In this document: positions 59,319 through 64,000 of the stretch, one piece after another | Layout: each line of letters starts with the position of its first letter | How positions within the stretch are numbered: position 1 is the first letter of the stretch | Position numbers and translations under genes: made by a program | Assembly: GCA_964345835.1 (NCBI GenBank) | Contig: CAYFSL010000004.1 | Coordinates: 17,777 to 81,776, forward strand | Direction: 5' to 3' | DNA: 64,000 nucleotides | DNA from: JAAYEL01 sp964345835 | Lineage (GTDB): Bacteria > Bacillota > Clostridia > Tissierellales > Peptoniphilaceae | The notes under the pieces: model-generated | What the model was told of the DNA's origin: nothing | What the model saw: only the letters and a program-made list of their open reading frames with translations | The model's database searches: none

Positions 59319-59754
59319 TTGTGACCCTCTCCTTTATGATGGCGTCAGACCCATCATCATAGTATTTCTCTCTCACATATATGTCTTTAAATTCGAATTT
59401 ATCATACAATCGAATAGCATTTTCATTGTCAGCTGAAACTTCCAACAAAATCCTATCGCTAGACTTCTCATAAGCTAGGTCAACTAGGTAGTCCAAGAGG
59501 AAGCTAGCAAGCCCCATCTTCCTATACTCAGGAAGAATACAGATTCTATTAAGCTCTATGTCATCCCCTATAAGCCAGTAGTTAATATATCCTACTAGTT
59601 TGTCATCTACTTCCAGTAGGTCAAAATTAGAGAATTCATGGTTCATATCCTCTTCAATCAAAACGCTTGACCAGGGTTTATCGAAAGAAGCCTTGTCCAA
59701 GCCCTCTATCCTATATACGTCACTTACTTTCGCCTTATTTATTTCTTTTTTCAT
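59308..59754 (-). CDS. rimI: ribosomal-protein-alanine N-acetyltransferase RimI
   Basis: 148 residues, GNAT fold. EIDKASF-like EGLDKASFDKPWS at the start, RICILPEYRKMGLASFLLDYLVDLA (acetyl-CoA loop) and LLEVSADNENAIRLYDKFEFKDI fit RimI. Its place between tsaB and tsaD is the usual one in Firmicutes. The target in this organism is inferred only. Confidence 0.9.
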   Translation of the reverse strand: MKKEINKAKVSDVYRIEGLDKASFDKPWSSVLIEEDMNHEFSNFDLLEVDDKLVGYINYWLIGDDIELNRICILPEYRKMGLASFLLDYLVDLAYEKSSDRILLEVSADNENAIRLYDKFEFKDIYVREKYYDDGSDAIIKERVTNDM

Positions 59755-60427
59755 AGTCCAACTCCGCTTGTGATTTTCTTATATAATTTGGTGACAGGTC
59801 AAAATAGCTGTCAAACTCTCCTCTTTCAGCCTTTATTCTAGCCAGGTCTGCAATATTAATTGCCAGGCAATTATTCTGCCTAGCCCTAGCAAGAGTTAAA
59901 TTATCACAGCCTAGCAGGTCCTTTTCTATCAAGTGGAGAGCATCTCCAACTAAGACAAATTCATCATCAGTAGTTTTCAGAAATTCAACCAGGTCCTTTT
60001 GCTTGTAAAGACCGTCCTCTTTTATATTGATGAGATTTCCATCCTCCCAGCTGTAAATTCCTGCAAATAACCTTTTTCCCCTAGCATCTATTATAGGCAT
60101 GATCTTTTTGCCACTAATAATCCCATAGGCCAGGGCCTCAAGGGTGGAGATTCCCACTATTTTTTTGTCTAATACTTGGGCAATAGACTTAACTGCGCTC
60201 ATCCCAATCCTCAGACCAGTGAAAGATCCCGGCCCCTTGGCAACTGCTAGTAGGTCCATGTCCTTAAGTTCCAGGCCAAGATTTGTCAGTAAGTCCCCAA
60301 CCATTGGAAGCAAAAGCTCCGAATGAGTCTTTACCTGGTTAAGGCTGTACTCACCCAGGGCATATTTCCCATCCAGGACCCCTACACTCGATATCATGGT
60401 GGATGTATCAACCGCTAAAACTTTCAT
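59735..60427 (-). CDS. tsaB: tRNA threonylcarbamoyladenosine biosynthesis protein TsaB
   Basis: 230 residues. VLAVDTSTMISSVGVLDG, LLAVAKGPGSFTGLRIGMSAVK and IMPIIDARGKRLFAGIYSW are TsaB signatures. Partner of TsaD and TsaE. Overlaps both neighbours by 20 bases. Confidence 0.95.
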   Translation of the reverse strand: MKVLAVDTSTMISSVGVLDGKYALGEYSLNQVKTHSELLLPMVGDLLTNLGLELKDMDLLAVAKGPGSFTGLRIGMSAVKSIAQVLDKKIVGISTLEALAYGIISGKKIMPIIDARGKRLFAGIYSWEDGNLINIKEDGLYKQKDLVEFLKTTDDEFVLVGDALHLIEKDLLGCDNLTLARARQNNCLAINIADLARIKAERGEFDSYFDLSPNYIRKSQAELDYEKRNK

Positions 60428-60884
60428 TTATACACCTCTCTATTTCTTTAGACCTCTCATTATCTCTAGTAAAAAATATATTTCTTTTCTCCCCTTCAAG
60501 GCTAATTTCAAGCTCAACCAGGTCTTCTGGCAAGTAATCATGGGCCATTTCTGCCCATTCTATAAAGCTTATCCCATCATCGGGATAAAAGTAGGTCTCA
60601 AAATCGATATTTTCAATTTCCTCAGGCCTTTCCAACCTATATAAGTCTAGGTGGTAGAGATTAAGATCCTCCTTACTAGACTGGTAGATATTTACCAGGG
60701 CAAATGTGGGAGAGGTTATGTAATCTTCAACCCCCAAATGTCTTCCCACAGCCTGAACTAGGCTAGTCTTTCCAGCAGCTAAATCACCCTTAAGGGATAT
60801 AACATCCCCTTTCTTAATAGATTTAGCCAAATGGCCGGCAAAAATATTTAAGTCATCTAAGTTATTTATTGTAAATTCTGTCAT
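60408..60884 (-). CDS. tsaE: tRNA threonylcarbamoyladenosine biosynthesis protein TsaE
   Basis: 158 residues, P-loop ATPase. ISLKGDLAAGKTSLVQAVGRHLG (Walker A GDLAAGKTS), ITSPTFALVNIYQ and LYHLDLYRLERPEEIENIDFETYF are TsaE motifs; FIEWAEMAHDYLP is also typical. First gene of the run of eleven; an extended -10 promoter lies just upstream. Confidence 0.96.
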   Translation of the reverse strand: MTEFTINNLDDLNIFAGHLAKSIKKGDVISLKGDLAAGKTSLVQAVGRHLGVEDYITSPTFALVNIYQSSKEDLNLYHLDLYRLERPEEIENIDFETYFYPDDGISFIEWAEMAHDYLPEDLVELEISLEGEKRNIFFTRDNERSKEIERCINESFSG

Positions 60885-60907
60885 TTTTTCCTATACCTCA
60901 ATTCTAA

Positions 60908-60916
60908 ATTATACCA
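60908..60916 (-). promoter_or_regulatory. extended -10 promoter for the tsaE-to-phosphoesterase operon
   Basis: TGGTATAAT on the minus strand, 24 bases before the tsaE start. The -35 region is weak. Confidence 0.5.
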
Positions 60917-60965
60917 TATATTCACTTACTAATAGAAGATTTGCCCTTTTGTAGACTATTAAAAA

Positions 60966-60994
60966 AGGAATCCGCCCTGCATTTAGGCGAACTC
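60966..60994 (-). terminator. terminator after the zinc-ribbon gene
   Basis: Minus strand: GGAGTTCGCC / GGCGGATTCC with two G-U pairs, then TTTTTTAATAG, 14 bases past the stop at 61008. Confidence 0.8.
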
Positions 60995-61007
60995 CCTCCA
61001 TACTACC

Positions 61008-61403
61008 CTAGGTCCTCATCTCAAAGTCCCCACCACAATGAGGGCAGGTAACTTTAATCTTTCCCTTCTTTTTAGGAATTTTAAGCTCCTTCTTACAAGA
61101 GGGACACCTTTTAAATTTGTATCCCCTTGTTCCAAATATGGATAGGAAAAACCATTTAACCGAATGAACCAGCTTATTTTTCACCCTCAAATAGGCCTGA
61201 TTTTCCCCATATCTAGCCGATATATTTCGTGACATCCCCCTATAGTTACAATATATTATAAGGGCTAGGGCAAATACAGCCAGCCAATCTAGCTTAAATA
61301 TCATCCTCACAAGCAACAACACAATAGAAATAGTCAATAGGAAATTATTAAACTGGTCACTTCCATACCTACCCTTAAAAAATTTTCTCAATTTTTCTTT
61401 CAT
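61008..61403 (-). CDS. membrane protein with a C-terminal zinc ribbon
   Basis: 131 residues. A basic N-terminus, one or two membrane helices (about 20-38 and 39-53), a basic middle and a C-terminal zinc ribbon with C-x2-C pairs: CPSCKKEL and CPHCGGDFEMRT. Found as a hypothetical in related genomes; no function known to me. Single gene with its own terminator. Confidence 0.8.
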   Translation of the reverse strand: MKEKLRKFFKGRYGSDQFNNFLLTISIVLLLVRMIFKLDWLAVFALALIIYCNYRGMSRNISARYGENQAYLRVKNKLVHSVKWFFLSIFGTRGYKFKRCPSCKKELKIPKKKGKIKVTCPHCGGDFEMRT

Positions 61404-61554
61404 ATTTCACCTTTCTTTCCGCCTAACAACAATAGCTTGCTGGCAAATATATTCCATATGTTTATTATAAGCTTAAATTGTCAAGCGATTTTGTGCTTAT
61501 CATTTATTATGAATAATAGACTCGCCCCACCCTTTATTATCTCTAAAGTATAAA

Positions 61555-61579
61555 AAAGACCAGCATACCGCTGGCCTTT
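61555..61579 (-). terminator. terminator after the SH3/3D-like secreted protein gene
   Basis: Minus strand: AAAGGCCAGC / GCTGGTCTTT (one G-U), 5-base loop, then TTTTATAC; 15 bases past the stop. Confidence 0.8.
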
Positions 61580-61593
61580 AATTTCATATTTTA

Positions 61594-62754
61594 TTATCTA
61601 ACATAAACATCTAAGTGGTTACCATAAACTCCCCTGTCATATACCTTGCCCATGTATCCAAATGGCGTAGGAACAACAGTTCCCTTAGGTCTACTAGAGT
61701 TTGCTATTACGATATATCCATCCTTATCGGCAACATATCCATCAGCGTTGACATGCCTTCCTGGAATCTTTAGACCCCTGCCTGGAAGTACTCTTTGAGA
61801 GTAGAAAGTATACTTATATCCTCCCCAATTTACAACCCCCTTAAATCTGAACTGATTTAAGGTATAAAGCTTAGGTGAGTTTGAGGATGAGGTACTTGCT
61901 ATAGTCGGCAACTTATCTTGTCTAGCTGCCACATAGCTGCTAGAAATATTTCCGGCATGAATTAGTCTTGTACCATTGTCATAATACCTATAGTAATTAC
62001 CTATTTTAACCGCATGAATCTTTGACCCTTTAGACTTTATTGAAATTGACTGTAGCTTGTCATTGTAAACCTTGGCATCATATTTAACATACTTTGTTGT
62101 AGGACTTTGGCTAACTGCATACTTTGAATATATTTTTACATCCTCACCATTATGGTTGAAATGTATCCATCCATTATATTCATAAGCCTTAACAACTTTA
62201 CCGATTGGGTAGCTTGTTACTATCTTTCCTGTTCTTGCATTCCTTACATTTACATTTGATGTAAGAAAATAAGTCTTAAAGTTCTTCACTATTGGTTGAT
62301 TTAAAACAGGCTTTTGATCTGTAACCATAGCCTGGTGAACAAATCTTATCTTACCATTTTCTAGGAACCTGTAGTAATTACCAAGCTTAAAAGCACTTAT
62401 AGTATGTCCTTTTCTAATTATTCCAACCTTGGTTAGGTTACTGTTTCTAACGTTAGCATCATCTTTAATATACATATTATATTGATAAGTTCTAATTACA
62501 TAGTCTGAATAAACCTTAACTTTCTTTCCAGCATGTGTAAAATGAACATAATTGCCAACTTTTTCTCCATTTAGAAGATACTGTCCCTTGCTAGTAATTG
62601 AACCGGTAGCCTCTCCATTAGATACCAATCTTATATTAGCTTGTGTAGTAGCATAATAGCTTCCTTGTCCTTGAGCTTTAACGGCTCCTGGTAGTACTAA
62701 TAAAATAAAGAAAGCAAAAGTTAATACCATGCTCCTATAAAATTTCTTACTCAT
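61594..62754 (-). CDS. secreted protein with SH3-like repeats and a 3D-like C-terminal domain
   Basis: 386 residues. Signal peptide (MSKKFYRSMVLTFAFFILLVLPGAVKA). Then about four to five SH3-like units of 45-60 residues, seen by recurring VGNYVHFTHAGKKVKVYSDY / LGNYYRFLENGKIRFVH / YNGWIHFNHNGEDVKIYSKY / IGNYYRYYDNGTRLIHAG. The last 90 residues are different: VLPGRGLKIPGRHVNADGYV, DGYIVIANSSRPKGTVVPTP, GKVYDRGVYGNHLDVYV. This follows the pattern of 3D / RlpA-like double-psi barrels, with the Asp in VYDRG and in NHLDVYV kept. A wall-remodelling role is my inference. The ribosome site is AAAGGAG. Confidence 0.75.
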   Translation of the reverse strand: MSKKFYRSMVLTFAFFILLVLPGAVKAQGQGSYYATTQANIRLVSNGEATGSITSKGQYLLNGEKVGNYVHFTHAGKKVKVYSDYVIRTYQYNMYIKDDANVRNSNLTKVGIIRKGHTISAFKLGNYYRFLENGKIRFVHQAMVTDQKPVLNQPIVKNFKTYFLTSNVNVRNARTGKIVTSYPIGKVVKAYEYNGWIHFNHNGEDVKIYSKYAVSQSPTTKYVKYDAKVYNDKLQSISIKSKGSKIHAVKIGNYYRYYDNGTRLIHAGNISSSYVAARQDKLPTIASTSSSNSPKLYTLNQFRFKGVVNWGGYKYTFYSQRVLPGRGLKIPGRHVNADGYVADKDGYIVIANSSRPKGTVVPTPFGYMGKVYDRGVYGNHLDVYVR

Positions 62755-62848
62755 GAAAACTCCTTTGTTAAAATCTTATAAACATTATAGGATTGGATAA
62801 ATCCCATTAATATCTTAGAAATAATTTAGTAACCTTTTCGTAACTATT

Positions 62849-62876
62849 ATTCTAGCACAATCCTTTTTTTTGTAAA
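62849..62876 (-). promoter_or_regulatory. promoter for the SH3/3D-like secreted protein gene
   Basis: TTTACA, 16 bases ending in TGC, TAGAAT on the minus strand; leader of about 85 bases to the ATG. Upstream, GTTTTGTTACAAAAC (around 62899-62913) is a 15-base palindrome that could bind a regulator. Confidence 0.55.
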
Positions 62877-62973
62877 TTCTTTTGGGCATTTTTAGGGGTT
62901 TTGTTACAAAACATTAATATTTTTAGCCTGGAAATCGTTTTCTAGCAGCCTTTTTAGGGGGTAAAATCATCTC

Positions 62974-63783
62974 TTAATTATTACAAATTGTTACAAGTCT
63001 ATATATCCCTATCTCCCTTTTTTCAGGATTTCTATTGCTACAAGTGCTTAATATCATTGTCTTATCTTTTTCTAAATCTAGTTTATTTAGGTTTGATTGA
63101 TAAGTGTATGAATTTTCTTCTAGCTCAGATATAAAGACTTTCATTCCTTCTTTTGTCCAGGTATCTTTTTTTTCATACCAGTTATTGTTAACCTTATACA
63201 CTCCTACAAGCTCATAATGGTTTATCTTTCCTTCTATAAATAACCTTGCTTTTTGAAGGTTGTTTTTATTTGCTTGGTAATTGGCAAGTCTACCAAATTG
63301 GCTGGTGTCCCAGTTGTTGTGTCCAAATATTGTTAAGTGGTCATCTGTAAAGTCTTTATTCTTCCAATATAAAAAGACATGACCCCAGGTGTTATACCTC
63401 CTATTTACATCAGATTTAAGGTCAAAGTTATCTATCCCATAGGTTATTGGCTCATTTATCCCTCCTTTTCCTGTCGATATAAAGGCTTTTATCCTTGTAG
63501 ATCCATACTTCTTATTAAGCTTTTCTAAAAGATTTCTTGTAAAGTCTTTTTCATTTATTGACTTTTTTTGACCTTGGGTTTTTATCTTGTCATTTTTACT
63601 TGCTACGGATTTAATAGCCTTTTCTTCTTCTATCTCTAATATCTTTATATCTTCCCTTACATTTTCTAGCCTAACTTCACTTAATGCTTTTACATTTAGG
63701 TATTTATAGATTAAGACTAGCCCTAATCCTAATAAAATGATTATGGCTAGTCCTAAACATATATCTTTTCTTTTATCTTTCAT
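62974..63783 (-). CDS. class B-type sortase
   Basis: 269 residues. N-terminal membrane helix (about 8-27), a coiled, charged linker (about 35-75) and a sortase barrel. Catalytic His in LTIFGHNN, Cys in MILSTCSNR (the TLxTC motif as ILSTC), Arg in REIGIYRLV. The long helix-rich insert before the Cys and the YELVGVYKV strand fit class B enzymes. It overlaps the end of the surface protein gene before it by 11 bases, so it most likely anchors that protein or builds a polymer from it. Confidence 0.88.
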   Translation of the reverse strand: MKDKRKDICLGLAIIILLGLGLVLIYKYLNVKALSEVRLENVREDIKILEIEEEKAIKSVASKNDKIKTQGQKKSINEKDFTRNLLEKLNKKYGSTRIKAFISTGKGGINEPITYGIDNFDLKSDVNRRYNTWGHVFLYWKNKDFTDDHLTIFGHNNWDTSQFGRLANYQANKNNLQKARLFIEGKINHYELVGVYKVNNNWYEKKDTWTKEGMKVFISELEENSYTYQSNLNKLDLEKDKTMILSTCSNRNPEKREIGIYRLVTICNN

Positions 63784-64000
63784 CGTCTTTCTTACTATCT
63801 TTATTCTTATTTAGCTTTGCTATTACTAGAATTGATGCTAATGATATTAAAGATAATCCACCTATAAGATAGACTATAGACTCTACTAAGTTATCTTGGG
63901 TTTTTGGTTTTGGAGTTGGTGGAGTTTTAGGTTGTCTTATCTTTATAGTTTGTCCCTTGTCATTAATATCTTCGTGGACTGCTATTTCTATTCCTTCATA
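63773..64000 (-). CDS. VaFE-type surface-anchored protein, C-terminal fragment (5' end outside window)
   Basis: Only the last 75 residues lie here. YEGIEIAVHEDINDKGQTIK is the end of a VaFE/Cna-B-type repeat, in which ('HEDINDKGQT') is a recognisable signature. A Pro-Lys-Thr spacer, the sorting-like motif KPKTQD, a hydrophobic helix and the tail KLNKNKDSKKDDER follow. The motif has Q where LPXTG has G, closer to NP(Q/K)TN-type class B substrates. The stop overlaps the sortase start. Confidence 0.8.
   Translation of the reverse strand, partial: YEGIEIAVHEDINDKGQTIKIRQPKTPPTPKPKTQDNLVESIVYLIGGLSLISLASILVIAKLNKNKDSKKDDER

Noticed and set aside
62974..62998. Second WalR-type box (TGTAAC...TGTAAT) at the end of the sortase gene
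   Set aside because: Spacing is four, not five, and it lies inside codons for VTICNN with no promoter after it.
1..64000. CRISPR arrays, insertion sequences, rRNA genes, replication origin
   Set aside because: No spaced direct repeats, transposase frames, rRNA signatures or DnaA-box clusters were seen on reading.

Overview
The window reads as a chromosomal piece of a low-GC, anaerobic Gram-positive coccus of the Peptoniphilaceae type (Anaerococcus/Peptoniphilus-like). This is inferred from AT-rich DNA, a complete S10-spc-alpha ribosomal operon of Firmicutes type, an Rnf complex, the lower mevalonate pathway, a sortase with a VaFE-type surface protein, and no lipopolysaccharide or outer-membrane genes. 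It is draft sequence: a run of exactly 100 N (45955-46054) marks a scaffold gap. I saw no rRNA, CRISPR array, insertion sequence or intact prophage. Most genes lie on the minus strand.

Layout. 1-5256: rnfCDGEAB, a membrane ion-pumping ferredoxin:NAD oxidoreductase; RnfG is an unusual triple-domain version. 5588-9486: polA, coaE and a lytic transglycosylase. 9616-10103: tRNA-Leu(CAA) and tRNA-Thr(GGT) around a relic-looking spacer. 10220-14262: mevalonate kinase, diphosphomevalonate decarboxylase, phosphomevalonate kinase and type 2 IPP isomerase, divergent from asnA. 15464-17922: class I aldolase, deoD, a 38-residue lipoprotein and an MntP-like pump. 18052-22638: a secreted repeat protein behind a perfect WalR-type box, a CcdA/thioredoxin pair, a PPK2 kinase that seems to start at ATT, and an LCP-family protein.

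22761-43367: rpsI, rplM, truA and the ECF transporter core (ecfT, ecfA2, ecfA1), then an L,D-transpeptidase, then the ribosomal superoperon rpsJ to rplQ including secY, adk, a KOW protein, infA, rpmJ and rpoA. The N-terminus of rpsS is broken by an in-frame stop. 43368-44120 is a long non-coding region with a probable S10 leader, a block of inverted repeats and a well-delimited unidentified small RNA candidate (43829-43967, plus strand). 44121-45725 is a Na/Pi cotransporter-family gene.

46097-64000: glpK (its neighbour is lost in the gap), tRNA-His and tRNA-Leu(TAG), a sulfurtransferase, an LPXTG-like surface protein, then a tight eleven-gene run tsaE-tsaB-rimI-tsaD-pcrA-ligA-gatC-gatA-gatB-rdgB-phosphodiesterase that joins tRNA modification and charging to DNA repair. 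Last come a zinc-ribbon membrane protein, a secreted SH3-like protein with a 3D-like C-terminal domain, and a class B-type sortase overlapping the end of a VaFE-type surface protein that is probably its substrate.

The strongest candidates for something undescribed are the small RNA at 43829-43967, the 69-bp duplicated block behind two different tRNA-Leu genes, the triple RnfG, the ATT-started PPK2 and the rpsS disruption (which may be a sequence error).
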